A stretch of 59,166 nucleotides of DNA, from NCBI GenBank assembly GCA_934755305.1, contig CAKVLD010000014.1:1-59166 (forward strand). Reading direction: 5' to 3'. This document shows, piece after piece, positions 26,578 through 35,547 of this stretch. A program made the position numbers and the translations under genes. The notes under the pieces were generated by a model. That model was given only the letters and a program-made list of their open reading frames with translations, was not told where the DNA came from and ran no database searches. Numbering within the stretch: position 1 is the stretch's first letter; the number at the start of each line of letters is the position of its first letter. Origin of the DNA: an uncultured Clostridium sp. Its GTDB lineage: Bacteria > Bacillota > Clostridia > Clostridiales > Clostridiaceae.

Positions 26578-27885
26578 TTATTCTACAAAATCTGCTGTAG
26601 CATAATCATCAAAAGCTTCTATTAACTTACATTTGATAATTTGCCCTTTCATATTATCTTGTATACCATTTACTTCTACTTTTATATAATTTCTAGTATA
26701 TCCTTCATATACTCCTTCTTTTCCCTTAACTTCTTGCTCTATTAATACATCTAAAACTTCCCCAACATACTTTTGTATAAAAGCTTTTTCATTTTTTTTG
26801 TTTAATTCTATTAAAGCCTTACTTCTTTCTTCTTTAACATTACCATCTAATTGTCCTGGCATATCTGCTGCTCTAGTACCTTTTCTAGGACTATATTTAA
26901 ATATATGAGTTTTAGTAAGCTTTATTCTATTTAGAAAATCATATGTTTCTTTAAATTCTTCTTCTGTTTCTCCAGGGAATCCTACAATTACATCTGTAGT
27001 TATAGAAACATCCTTAATATTTTGTCTTAAAATATTAACTATATTCTCATATTCTTCTGCTGTATATCTTCTATTCATTCTTTTTAATGTATCATTACAA
27101 CCACTTTGTAATGATAGGTGGAATTGAGGACATAATTTCTTAAGTTTCTTTATTCTTTCAACCACTTCTGGCGTAAAGAAAGCTGGTTCTATAGATCCTA
27201 TTCTTACTCTCTCTATACCATTTAGCATTTCTATATCTTCTAATAAGTCAACTAAAGTAATAGTTCCATCTAAATCTAACCCATAAGATGCAGTATGTAT
27301 ACCCGATAAAATTATTTCTTTAAATCCATGTTCATTAAGTCTCTTAATTTCATCTATTACCTTTCTAGGATCTTTCGAACATACTGATCCTCTCGCATAA
27401 GGTATTGTACAATATGTACAAAATCTATTACATCCATCTTGAATTTTTAAGAAAGCTCTAGTCTTATCTTGATATTCTTCAATATTTAATTCTTCAAATT
27501 TATTATTTTTTAGAACACCTTCAACATGAACTTGAACTTTTTCTTCATCTCTAGCCTTATTTACATAGTATACCACATCCCCCTTATTACGGGTACCTAA
27601 AACCACATCAACACCTTCAATTGCTGATACTTCTTTTGGAGCCATTTGAGAATAACATCCAACTACTGCGATTATAGCTTTTTCATTTAATCTTCTCGCT
27701 CTACTTATTATTTGTCTAGATTTTTTATCTCCCATATTTGTTACTGTGCAAGTATTAATAACATAAACATCAGCTATTTCTGAAAATTCTGTTACTTCGT
27801 AACCTTCTCTTATAAATTTTTCTGCCATAGCTTCTGATTCATATTGATTAACTCTGCAACCTAATGTAGCAAATGCAACCTTCAT
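26578..27885 (-). CDS. mtaB: tRNA ct6A37/t6A37 methylthiotransferase MtaB
   Basis: 435 residues. Radical SAM enzyme that adds a methylthio group to t6A37 of tRNA. The MTTase N-domain has TLGCRVNQYESEAM (Cys about 10), a second Cys in NTCTVTN (about 46) and a third in VVGCYSQ (about 77). The radical SAM motif CNRFCTYCTIPYARG (about 152-166) binds the reactive cluster. A TRAM domain closes the C-terminus. The ATG overlaps the rsmE stop by one base, and its SD lies inside rsmE, so translation is coupled. Confidence 0.95.
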   Translation of the reverse strand: MKVAFATLGCRVNQYESEAMAEKFIREGYEVTEFSEIADVYVINTCTVTNMGDKKSRQIISRARRLNEKAIIAVVGCYSQMAPKEVSAIEGVDVVLGTRNKGDVVYYVNKARDEEKVQVHVEGVLKNNKFEELNIEEYQDKTRAFLKIQDGCNRFCTYCTIPYARGSVCSKDPRKVIDEIKRLNEHGFKEIILSGIHTASYGLDLDGTITLVDLLEDIEMLNGIERVRIGSIEPAFFTPEVVERIKKLKKLCPQFHLSLQSGCNDTLKRMNRRYTAEEYENIVNILRQNIKDVSITTDVIVGFPGETEEEFKETYDFLNRIKLTKTHIFKYSPRKGTRAADMPGQLDGNVKEERSKALIELNKKNEKAFIQKYVGEVLDVLIEQEVKGKEGVYEGYTRNYIKVEVNGIQDNMKGQIIKCKLIEAFDDYATADFVE

Positions 27886-28646
27886 TAAATATTTCCTCCT
27901 AAATCGCCTAATTCATATTGTATTAATGATGTAGCTACAAAACCAGCTGTCTCTGTCCTTAAAATTCTATTTCCTAAAGTTATAATTTTCGCACCATTTT
28001 CTCTTAAAGTAGCTATTTCATCATTTTCAAAACCACCTTCTGGTCCAACCATTATACCTATTCTTTTTATATCATTCAATAAATTTTCTTTCCTAAGTTT
28101 GGATATAACCCCTCTTACTCCAAGATTATCCGCATTTTCATAAGGAACTAAAAATAAATCTATATCTTCTAATCTTTTTAACGCATCTTCAAAAGAAATA
28201 GGAGCACTTACAGTAGGAATTATACTTCTCTTACTTTGTTTAGCTGCTTCTAAAGCTATTCTATTTAATCTATCTAATTTCTTAAAATTACCTTTAAGTT
28301 TAACATCTACTCTTTTAGTTATAGTTGGTATAAACTCAGTAATTCCAAGTTCTGTACCTTTTTGAACTATTAAATCCATCTTTTGAGCTTTTGGCAACCC
28401 TTGAAATAAGTAAACTTCTACTTTACTTTCATTATTTATTTCTAGAACTTCTAGTATTTTTACTATTACTTCTTGTTTAGAAACACTATTTATTTCACAT
28501 AAATACTCTGTTCCCTTACAATCATTCAATACAACTTTCTCGCCTTCTGATAATCTTAAAACCTTGTAAATATGTTTTACATCATCACCAAGTATTTTAC
28601 CTTCAATTCCATTTATATTTTCTGGCGGGGTGAAAAACTTATGCAT
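27885..28646 (-). CDS. rsmE: 16S rRNA m3U1498 methyltransferase RsmE
   Basis: 253 residues. SPOUT-class (knotted) methyltransferase acting on U1498 of 16S rRNA. The N-terminal PUA-like part has KVVLNDCKGTEYLCEI. The knot has KGTELGITEFIP, GPEGGFENDEI (about 200-210) and LGNRILRTETA (about 223-233), the SAM-binding loops. It starts 20 nt after prmA, the standard prmA-rsmE pairing, and overlaps mtaB by 1 nt. Confidence 0.95.
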   Translation of the reverse strand: MHKFFTPPENINGIEGKILGDDVKHIYKVLRLSEGEKVVLNDCKGTEYLCEINSVSKQEVIVKILEVLEINNESKVEVYLFQGLPKAQKMDLIVQKGTELGITEFIPTITKRVDVKLKGNFKKLDRLNRIALEAAKQSKRSIIPTVSAPISFEDALKRLEDIDLFLVPYENADNLGVRGVISKLRKENLLNDIKRIGIMVGPEGGFENDEIATLRENGAKIITLGNRILRTETAGFVATSLIQYELGDLGGNI

Positions 28647-28666
28647 TTTATCTTCTCTCCTTAAAT

Positions 28667-29608
28667 TTACTTAAGTCTAGCAATTATACAGTTCCATTCT
28701 CCATCTTTATTAACAGTTATAACTTCAAATCCACATTCTTCAAGCTTAGATGTTACCATATCAACTCTATCATGAATAATTCCTGAAGTTATGAAATATC
28801 CACTTTGCTTAAGAACTCTACTAACATCTTCTGTTAATATACAAATGATTTCTGCTAATATATTAGCTACTACTATATCTGCTTTTCCATCTATAACATC
28901 TATTAGATTACCTTCTAATATTTCAATATTATTTAGATTATTGTATCCCACATTTTCTTTTGCCGATTCAACAGCTACTGGATCTAGATCTACACCTATT
29001 GCTTTCTTAGCTCCAAGTTTTGCAGCTGATATAGCTAATATACCTGATCCACAACCAACATCAAATACAACGCTATCTTTTTCTACATATTTTTCTAGAG
29101 CTTGAATACACATATTTGTAGTTTCATGATCTCCTGTACCAAAAGCCATACCTGGATCTAATTCTACTACTAAATCTCCTTCTTTTTCTTCATATTCTTC
29201 CCAAATAGGTTTTATTACTATCTTTTCACCTATCCTGAAAGGCTTATAGTACTTTTTCCAAGTATTTGCCCAATCTTCTTCTTTCATATGCTCTACTTCT
29301 ATGGTACCTTTCCCTACATTAATACCTAAAGATTTTATTTCTCTAATTTTTTCATTTATATATTCTAAAACTTCATCTATATTATCTTCATCTGAAAAAT
29401 AACCTTTTACTACTGCAAATTTTCCTTTATGTTCCAAAACATTTATATCTGCAAAATCCCAAGTTAAAGGACCTTGTTCTCTACCAATTATGTCTTGAGG
29501 ATCTTCTATAGCTACTCCTTTACAATCAAGGCTATAAAATATACCTGAAATAGGTTCTAAAGCCTCGCTTTCAGTAATAACTCTAACTTCTATCCAATTT
29601 CCATCCAA
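28667..29608 (-). CDS. prmA: Ribosomal protein L11 methyltransferase PrmA
   Basis: 313 residues. It trimethylates ribosomal protein L11. The C-terminal SAM domain has VFDVGCGSGILAISAAKLGA, GVDLDPVAV and VVANILAEII; the N-terminal part has the substrate-recognition fold. I use the TTG at 29606-29608, which gives MDGNWIEVRVIT, the usual family start, with AGAGAGGA about 11 nt upstream. The ATG 21 codons earlier (29669-29671) falls between the -35 and -10 boxes of the promoter and cannot be used by that transcript. First gene of the prmA-rsmE-mtaB-hinT unit. Confidence 0.93.
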   Translation of the reverse strand: MDGNWIEVRVITESEALEPISGIFYSLDCKGVAIEDPQDIIGREQGPLTWDFADINVLEHKGKFAVVKGYFSDEDNIDEVLEYINEKIREIKSLGINVGKGTIEVEHMKEEDWANTWKKYYKPFRIGEKIVIKPIWEEYEEKEGDLVVELDPGMAFGTGDHETTNMCIQALEKYVEKDSVVFDVGCGSGILAISAAKLGAKKAIGVDLDPVAVESAKENVGYNNLNNIEILEGNLIDVIDGKADIVVANILAEIICILTEDVSRVLKQSGYFITSGIIHDRVDMVTSKLEECGFEVITVNKDGEWNCIIARLK

Positions 29609-29649
29609 AAAAATCACATTCCTCTCTTTTGCTTCTTGACTAATATAAT

Positions 29650-29679
29650 ATTTTACACTTTTAAAAAGCATTATGTCAA
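29650..29679 (-). promoter_or_regulatory. Promoter of prmA-rsmE-mtaB-hinT
   Basis: TTGACA (29674-29679), 18-bp spacer, TAAAAT (29650-29655) on the - strand. Its position decides the prmA start. Confidence 0.75.
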
Positions 29680-29727
29680 ATATATGAGTCTTTTTTCACC
29701 TTTTAAGTTATCAAAATTCATAATAGC

Positions 29728-29792
29728 AAAAAAATCTTGATGTTTAAATAATTTTGGACATAAATAGTCTATCCCAAAAAACATCAAGATTT
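29728..29792 (-). terminator. Terminator after the nitrite/sulfite reductase gene
   Basis: A 14-bp perfect inverted repeat has arms 29732-29745 and 29779-29792 with a 33-nt loop. On the - strand it is followed by a T-run (complement of 29728-29734). Confidence 0.72.
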
Positions 29793-29810
29793 CCTTTTTT
29801 AATCATTTAT

Positions 29811-31373
29811 CTATAATACATTAACTGCAAATTTATTAATTAAATCATCTAATTCATTTTTATTTTTTTCAATAAACTCATTAAAGTTTAAACCTGATTT
29901 TTCTACCTTCTCACATAATGTATATAAAAATTCAGGAATATCTTCTGGTAAAAAATCTCCTTTTTCATTTCCTATTTGAGTTTTCCCCACTTCTATAGCA
30001 CCATCAATAAACAATCTAAATGCATCTTTAAATTGATCTTCATGCTTAACTTTCATTCCCATTAATCCTATATCTCCGATTTCATGAACTCCACAAGAAT
30101 TTGGACATCCTGATATAAACAATCGTGGCATTACATCTGAATTATAATTTCTCTCCTTAAAATAATTAATAATATCTGATAATAGATGTTGACTATTACA
30201 TCTACCCATTTGACATATTGGAATTCCAATACAAGAAACACTTTGACCTATTCTAGTAACTTCACTAAAGCTTTCTGTAAGTTTTAAAAGCTCTTCTGCT
30301 TCATTACCATTTAAATTTCTTATATACATTCCTTCAACTAAAGCTAATCTAACATCTACTCCTTCCACTCTTTCAAGGAAATCAATTATTGATCTAAAAT
30401 CTTTAAGTTCCAATTGTCCTCCCATAGGATGAATATATACTGAATATAATCCTGGTTGTTTTTGAACATATAAACGTTTATCTTTTATTTGTGTAGTTAT
30501 TCCTTGTTTAACTATTTCCTTATGATCAATATTCAACTCTAAATCTTCATTTGATTTCTCTACTGCAACAAATTCTTTAATCTTTTTAATAAATTCTTCT
30601 TCTCCTAGTTTTTCTAGTATATATCTTACTCTTGCTCTAGCCCTATTTTTATAATCTCCTTCTGCTATAAAAAACTTTGTCATACCTTCTACATAATAAA
30701 GCACTTCATTTGCATCTATGAACTCTTCTACAAGTACTGCTTTTTTAGGATTCATCCCTAAACCGCCACCAGCATAAACAGCAAAACCATTTTTCCCATC
30801 TTTTTTAGTAGCTAAAAATCCCAAATCTTGAATAGTTACATGACCTTCATCCTTAGTAGTAGCTGAAAAAGATACTTTTAATTTTCTTGGTAAGTGATAA
30901 GATGTAATTTTTCTTAAAAAATGATTTCCCACTGCTAATGCATATGGAGTACAATCAAATATTTCACCTTTATCTACACCTGCTAAAGGAGAAATGGCTA
31001 CATTTCTTGGATAATCCCCTCCAGCTCCTCTAGTAAAAATATCATAATCTAAGCATTCTTCCATTACATTACATATATCTTTAAAATCCATAGTGTGTAG
31101 TTGAATTGCTTGACGAGTTGTTAAATGAATTTTTTCAAGATTATATTTTTTAGCTAATTTATAAATAGTATTTAATTCTTCTACATTTGTTACACCTGAT
31201 GGAATTCTTAATCTTATCATAAACTTTTTTCCGCCTCTTTCAGCATAAACTCCCATTCCTCCAGATGCTTTTTTAAATTCTGCCACACTTATTTCTTTTC
31301 TCAAAAAACTATCCCCAGTTTTTCTAAATTCATCAATCTCTTTTAATAATTGTTTCTTTAATTCATTCATCAT
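29811..31373 (-). CDS. Siroheme/[4Fe-4S] nitrite or sulfite reductase
   Basis: 520 residues. Two ferredoxin-like half domains and two siroheme/cluster half domains, the standard one-subunit layout. The four cluster cysteines are in CIGIPIC (about 380 and 386) and GCPNSC (about 421 and 425). Substrate- and heme-binding Arg/Lys-rich segments include TTRQAIQLH, TRGAGGDYPRN and ARARVRYI. The family reduces nitrite to ammonia or sulfite to sulfide with six electrons; sequence reading does not decide which. Start at the ATG at 31373 (SD GAGGTGG). Single gene, with its own promoter, dyad and upstream repeat array. Confidence 0.9.
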   Translation of the reverse strand: MMNELKKQLLKEIDEFRKTGDSFLRKEISVAEFKKASGGMGVYAERGGKKFMIRLRIPSGVTNVEELNTIYKLAKKYNLEKIHLTTRQAIQLHTMDFKDICNVMEECLDYDIFTRGAGGDYPRNVAISPLAGVDKGEIFDCTPYALAVGNHFLRKITSYHLPRKLKVSFSATTKDEGHVTIQDLGFLATKKDGKNGFAVYAGGGLGMNPKKAVLVEEFIDANEVLYYVEGMTKFFIAEGDYKNRARARVRYILEKLGEEEFIKKIKEFVAVEKSNEDLELNIDHKEIVKQGITTQIKDKRLYVQKQPGLYSVYIHPMGGQLELKDFRSIIDFLERVEGVDVRLALVEGMYIRNLNGNEAEELLKLTESFSEVTRIGQSVSCIGIPICQMGRCNSQHLLSDIINYFKERNYNSDVMPRLFISGCPNSCGVHEIGDIGLMGMKVKHEDQFKDAFRLFIDGAIEVGKTQIGNEKGDFLPEDIPEFLYTLCEKVEKSGLNFNEFIEKNKNELDDLINKFAVNVL

Positions 31374-31475
31374 TAGTTCCACCTCATATACTTTTATTTA
31401 AAGTTATTATATATTATTATTCTGTAATTTTTAAATAGATTAATCATATTTTATGTTAAATTTAGTATGTATAAA

Positions 31476-31514
31476 TTTATACTTTTTATTCAAGATTACA
31501 AGCAAACCTTGTAA
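31476..31514 (-). promoter_or_regulatory. Reductase promoter with a perfect dyad over the -35 box
   Basis: - strand TTGCTT (31500-31505), 18 bp, TATAAA (31476-31481). The perfect dyad TTACAAG-N5-CTTGTAA (31496-31514) covers the -35 box, the position expected for a repressor. The regulator cannot be named from the sequence. Confidence 0.6.
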
Positions 31515-31534
31515 GTAAGCCATTTATATCATAT

Positions 31535-31605
31535 ATGAATATATTTTTTATGAATATATTTTTTATGTATATATTTTTTTATGTATATATTCTTTTAATA
31601 CATAT
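31535..31605. repeat. AT-rich tandem repeat, about four 15-bp units, upstream of the reductase promoter
   Basis: Two identical units ATGAATATATTTTTT at 31535-31549 and 31550-31564, then variants beginning ATGTATATATT at 31565 and 31581 with longer T-runs and a degenerate end. The array lies 20 bp upstream of the promoter dyad in the 369-bp non-coding gap 31374-31742. The rest of that gap holds the promoter and the dnaJ terminator and no gene that I can see. Confidence 0.8.
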
Positions 31606-31659
31606 ATTGTTTTCTAATCAGAATTAATAACTTAAATAAACCTAATGCTATACATATAA

Positions 31660-31719
31660 AAAAAAAATCATAAAGTTAACTTATAGTAATCTATACCAAA
31701 ATAAACTTTATGATTTTTT
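31660..31719 (-). terminator. Terminator after dnaJ (end of heat-shock operon)
   Basis: A 16-bp perfect inverted repeat (31662-31677 and 31704-31719) with a 26-nt loop. Both sides are flanked by A/T runs; the - strand T-run follows the 31662 side. Confidence 0.82.
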
Positions 31720-31742
31720 CTATTTATTATAAATAATCTATA

Positions 31743-32879
31743 TTATTTTCTAAAGAAACCCTTCTTATGTTTCTCTTCTTTCACATGTGCATCACTTTTA
31801 ACTGTTTCTCCTGATGCTTCCATAAACATTCTTAAAGCTTCCTTTTGTTTTTCATTTAAAGTCTTAGGAATATCCACAATAACTTTTACGTATTGATCTC
31901 CTCTACCTGATGAATTAACTCTAGGAACTCCTTTACCCCTTAATCTAAATAATGTTCCTGATTGAGTTCCTGCAGGTACTGTATAAGAAACATCACCATC
32001 TACTGTAGGCACTTTAATTTCAATTCCTAAAGCTGCACTGGCCATAGATATGTGAGCATCTACATATATATCATTTCCTTTTCTCTTAAACTCTTTAGAA
32101 GGCATAACCCTAATCTTGATATATAAGTCTCCTGGAGAACCACCTTTCTCACCATGTTCACCTTGACCTCTTAAAGGCATAACATTGCCTGTATCTACAC
32201 CTGCTGGTATATTTACTGTAATCTTCCTATTCTTTCTAACTTTACCTTTTCCTTTACAAGTATGACAAGGTGTTTCTATAACTTTACCTGTTCCATTACA
32301 GTGATCACAAGTAGTAGTACTTACAAAACTACCAAGTGGTGTTTGTCTTTGAACTCTAACTTGACCAGATCCATTACAATGTGGACATGTCTTTGAGCTT
32401 GTTCCTGGTTCTGCACCATCACCATGACAAGTTTCACAGGCTTCGCTTCTTGTTATAGATATTTCTTTCTTAGCTCCAAATACAGCTTCTTCAAAAGTTA
32501 AATTGATACTATATTCTAAATCTGCCCCTCTCTTAGGACCATTTCTTCTTTGTGAACCACCGCCACCTCCAAAGAAACTATCAAATATATCACCAAATCC
32601 ACCCATATCTGAAAAATCAAAGCCGCCAAATCCGCTACCAGATCCACCAAATCCTGCACCATCAGCTGTACCAAATTGATCATAACGTGCTTTCTTTTCA
32701 GGATCTGAAAGAACTTGATAAGCTTCATTTATTTCTTTAAATTTATTTTCTGCTTCCTTATTCCCTTGGTTTTTATCTGGATGGTATTTTATAGCTAACT
32801 TTCTAAAGGCTCTTTTTATTTCATCATCACTAGCACCTTTTTGAAGACCTAGGATTTCATAATAGTCTTTATTTGCCAT
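31743..32879 (-). CDS. dnaJ: Chaperone protein DnaJ
   Basis: 378 residues. Hsp40 co-chaperone of DnaK. The J-domain holds YHPDKN (HPD about 33-35). A G/F-rich linker (about 75-115) precedes the zinc domain with four CxxCxGxG repeats: CETCHGDG, CPHCNGSG, CDHCNGTG and CHTCKGKG. Two substrate-binding beta domains follow (VNIPAGVDTG, LRGQGEHG). It lies 112 bp after dnaK, with an internal hairpin between, so its level may be set separately from dnaK. SD GGAGG precedes the ATG. Confidence 0.97.
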   Translation of the reverse strand: MANKDYYEILGLQKGASDDEIKRAFRKLAIKYHPDKNQGNKEAENKFKEINEAYQVLSDPEKKARYDQFGTADGAGFGGSGSGFGGFDFSDMGGFGDIFDSFFGGGGGSQRRNGPKRGADLEYSINLTFEEAVFGAKKEISITRSEACETCHGDGAEPGTSSKTCPHCNGSGQVRVQRQTPLGSFVSTTTCDHCNGTGKVIETPCHTCKGKGKVRKNRKITVNIPAGVDTGNVMPLRGQGEHGEKGGSPGDLYIKIRVMPSKEFKRKGNDIYVDAHISMASAALGIEIKVPTVDGDVSYTVPAGTQSGTLFRLRGKGVPRVNSSGRGDQYVKVIVDIPKTLNEKQKEALRMFMEASGETVKSDAHVKEEKHKKGFFRK

Positions 32880-32928
32880 CTAATTTTCCTCCATTTTTAC
32901 TATATATTTTATAATTATCATTTAATAA

Positions 32929-32957
32929 GAGGGAAGACTAATACCTTGCCTTCCCTC
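32929..32957 (-). other. Hairpin between dnaK and dnaJ
   Basis: Arms GAGGGAAG and CTTCCCTC with a 13-nt loop. No T-run follows, so it is more likely an mRNA processing or stability element than a terminator. Confidence 0.5.
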
Positions 32958-32991
32958 CTGTATTATATAAGATTTAATCTATTTATGACAA

Positions 32992-34845
32992 CTATTTATC
33001 TTCGTCTACTTTGAAATCAGCATCTACAACATTGTCATCATGTGGTTCTTGGTTTGCTCCACCCATGTTGTTTGGATCAAATCCTTCAGCTCCTGGTTGA
33101 CCTTGAGCTCCTGCTGCTTGATATATCTTTGAAGATACAGCGTAGAATTCTTGAGTTAATTCTTCCATTGCTTTCTTGATAGCTTCTAAATCATCAGAAT
33201 CCTTAATCTTCTTAAGTTCTTCTATCTTAGCTTCTATCTTAGATTTATCAGCTGCATCTACCTTATCTCCAAGTTCTCCTAGAGTCTTTTCAGTTTGGTA
33301 AATTGTTTGATCAGCATTATTATGAACTTCTATCTTTTCTTTTCTCTTCTTATCTTCTTCAGCAAACTTTTCTGCTTCTTTTACAGCCTTATCTACTTCT
33401 TCATCACTTAAATTAGTTGATGCTGTAATTGTAATATTAGCTTCCTTACCAGTTCCCTTATCCATAGCTGAAACCTTAACTATACCGTTAGCATCTATAT
33501 CAAATGTAACTTCGATTTGAGGAATTCCTCTTGGAGCTGGAGCTATTCCTGATAATGTAAATTGTCCTAATGTCTTGTTATCAGCAGCCATTTGTCTTTC
33601 ACCTTGAACTACGTGAATTTCAACTGATGTTTGACCATCTGCAGCTGTTGAGAATACTTGACTCTTCTTGGCTGGGATAGTTGTATTTCTTTCTATTAAA
33701 GGAGTAGCAACTCCACCTAAAGTTTCAATACCTAATGTTAATGGAGTAACATCTAGTAATAATACGTCTTTAACTTCTCCAGTTAATACACCTGCTTGAA
33801 TAGCTGCACCAATTGCAACACATTCATCTGGGTTAACTCCCTTTGAAGGTTCTTTTCCTGTAAAGTTCTTAACAGCTTCTTGTACTGCTGGGATTCTAGT
33901 TGATCCACCAACTAATATTACCTTATCTACTTGACCAATTGAAAGACCTGCATCACTTAATGCTTTCTTCATTGGTTCTACTGATCTTTGTACTAGATCG
34001 TGAGTTAATTCGTTAAATTTAGCTCTAGTTAAATTTAAGTCTATGTGTTTTGGACCAGTTGCATCAGCAGTGATGAATGGTAAGTTAATGTTTGTTTGTG
34101 TTGATGAAGATAATTCTATCTTAGCTTTTTCTGCCGCTTCTTTTAATCTTTGTAAAGCCATCTTATCATTTCTTAAATCTATTCCATTTTCAGCCTTGAA
34201 TGTTTCTGCTATATAATCCATAACTTTGTTATCAAAGTCATCTCCACCTAGCTTAGTATCTCCATTTGTAGATAATACTTCGAATACACCATCACCAAGT
34301 TCTAGTATAGATACATCGAATGTACCACCACCTAAATCATATACTAATATTTTTTCACTATGATCTGTCTTATCTAAACCATATGCTAAAGATGCAGCAG
34401 TTGGTTCATTAATTATTCTTAATACTTCTAATCCTGCTATTTTACCAGCATCTTTTGTTGCTTGTCTTTCAGCATCGTTAAAGTAAGCTGGAACTGTAAT
34501 AACTGCTTGAGAAACTGTTTCTCCTAAGTAAGCTTCTGCATCAGCTTTAATTTTTTGAAGAATCATTGCTGATATTTCTTGTGGTGAATAATCTTTTCCG
34601 TCTATATTTGTTTTATGGTTAGTACCCATTTCTCTCTTTATAGAAATTATTGTTTTATCTGGATTTGTAATCGCTTGTCTTTTAGCAACTTGACCCACTA
34701 ATCTTGATCCATCAGCTTGGAATGAAACTACTGAAGGAGTAGTTCTTGAACCTTCTGAGTTAGCTATAACAACTGGTTCTCCACCTTCCATAACTGCAAC
34801 ACATGAATTTGTAGTACCTAAATCAATACCTATAATTTTTCCCAT
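32992..34845 (-). CDS. dnaK: Chaperone protein DnaK (Hsp70)
   Basis: 617 residues. ATP-dependent chaperone. The ATPase domain begins IIGIDLGTTNSCVAVMEGG and contains VYDLGGGTFDVSILE and ILVGGSTRIPAV. The substrate domain starts with VTPLTLGIETLGG, followed by the helical lid, and the C-terminal tail ends in an acidic stretch (DDNVVDADF). Full length, with no change in key residues. SD AGGAGG precedes the ATG. Third gene of hrcA-grpE-dnaK-dnaJ; the CIRCE element upstream of hrcA predicts HrcA repression. Confidence 0.98.
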   Translation of the reverse strand: MGKIIGIDLGTTNSCVAVMEGGEPVVIANSEGSRTTPSVVSFQADGSRLVGQVAKRQAITNPDKTIISIKREMGTNHKTNIDGKDYSPQEISAMILQKIKADAEAYLGETVSQAVITVPAYFNDAERQATKDAGKIAGLEVLRIINEPTAASLAYGLDKTDHSEKILVYDLGGGTFDVSILELGDGVFEVLSTNGDTKLGGDDFDNKVMDYIAETFKAENGIDLRNDKMALQRLKEAAEKAKIELSSSTQTNINLPFITADATGPKHIDLNLTRAKFNELTHDLVQRSVEPMKKALSDAGLSIGQVDKVILVGGSTRIPAVQEAVKNFTGKEPSKGVNPDECVAIGAAIQAGVLTGEVKDVLLLDVTPLTLGIETLGGVATPLIERNTTIPAKKSQVFSTAADGQTSVEIHVVQGERQMAADNKTLGQFTLSGIAPAPRGIPQIEVTFDIDANGIVKVSAMDKGTGKEANITITASTNLSDEEVDKAVKEAEKFAEEDKKRKEKIEVHNNADQTIYQTEKTLGELGDKVDAADKSKIEAKIEELKKIKDSDDLEAIKKAMEELTQEFYAVSSKIYQAAGAQGQPGAEGFDPNNMGGANQEPHDDNVVDADFKVDEDK

Positions 34846-34911
34846 AATATATTCCTCCTTAAAATAGATAAATCTATTCTTATTTCATATAAAATTTATA
34901 TAAATTAAAAG

Positions 34912-35511
34912 TTAATTAGCAACTTTGACTACTGAGTGTCTTATTACTTTGTCGCCTCTTTTATATCCTTTCATGAATACTTCAGCAACACTATTTTTTT
35001 CAAAATTTTCATCTTCTATATGCATAACTGCTTGATGTAAATTAGGATCATATTCTCCAGAAGCATCTATTTCTTCTACTCCTAATTTTCCAAAAGAACC
35101 TTCAAGTCCTTTAATAGTCATTTCTATACCTTTTTTTAGATCTTCTACGCTACCATCAGCAACTACAGCTCTTTCAAGATTATCTATAACTGGAAGTACT
35201 TCTTTTATTACATCTGCACATGCATCTGTGTAAATTCCTTCCTTTTCTTTAGCAGTTCTTTTTCTAAAGTTTTCATATTCAGCAGTAACTCTTAAAAGTC
35301 TATCTTTTAAAGCTTCCACCTCATTAGTAAGTTTCTGAATTTGATCCTTACTTTTTCTAAGCATATCTAATTCATCCTCTTTACTCTCTTCTTTAGTTTC
35401 TTCATTAACTTCTTCTGTTATTACTTCATTAGCATCAACTTCTATAGTTTCATCGCTTTCTTCAATAACTTCTGTATCTTCTTCTAAAATTTCTTTTTTA
35501 TTATCTTCCAT
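34912..35511 (-). CDS. grpE: Nucleotide exchange factor GrpE
   Basis: 199 residues. It releases ADP from DnaK. A very acidic N-terminal tail (about 1-45) precedes a long dimeric coiled coil (LRKSKDQIQKLTNEVEALKD, RVTAEYENFRKRT), then the beta-wing signature NLHQAVMHIEDENFEKNSV and KGYKRGDKVIRHSVVKV at the C-terminus. Second gene of the hrcA operon, 36 nt after hrcA. Confidence 0.96.
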   Translation of the reverse strand: MEDNKKEILEEDTEVIEESDETIEVDANEVITEEVNEETKEESKEDELDMLRKSKDQIQKLTNEVEALKDRLLRVTAEYENFRKRTAKEKEGIYTDACADVIKEVLPVIDNLERAVVADGSVEDLKKGIEMTIKGLEGSFGKLGVEEIDASGEYDPNLHQAVMHIEDENFEKNSVAEVFMKGYKRGDKVIRHSVVKVAN

Positions 35512-35547
35512 CTTTTAAAACTACACCTCGCTCCATTTATTTTTTTC

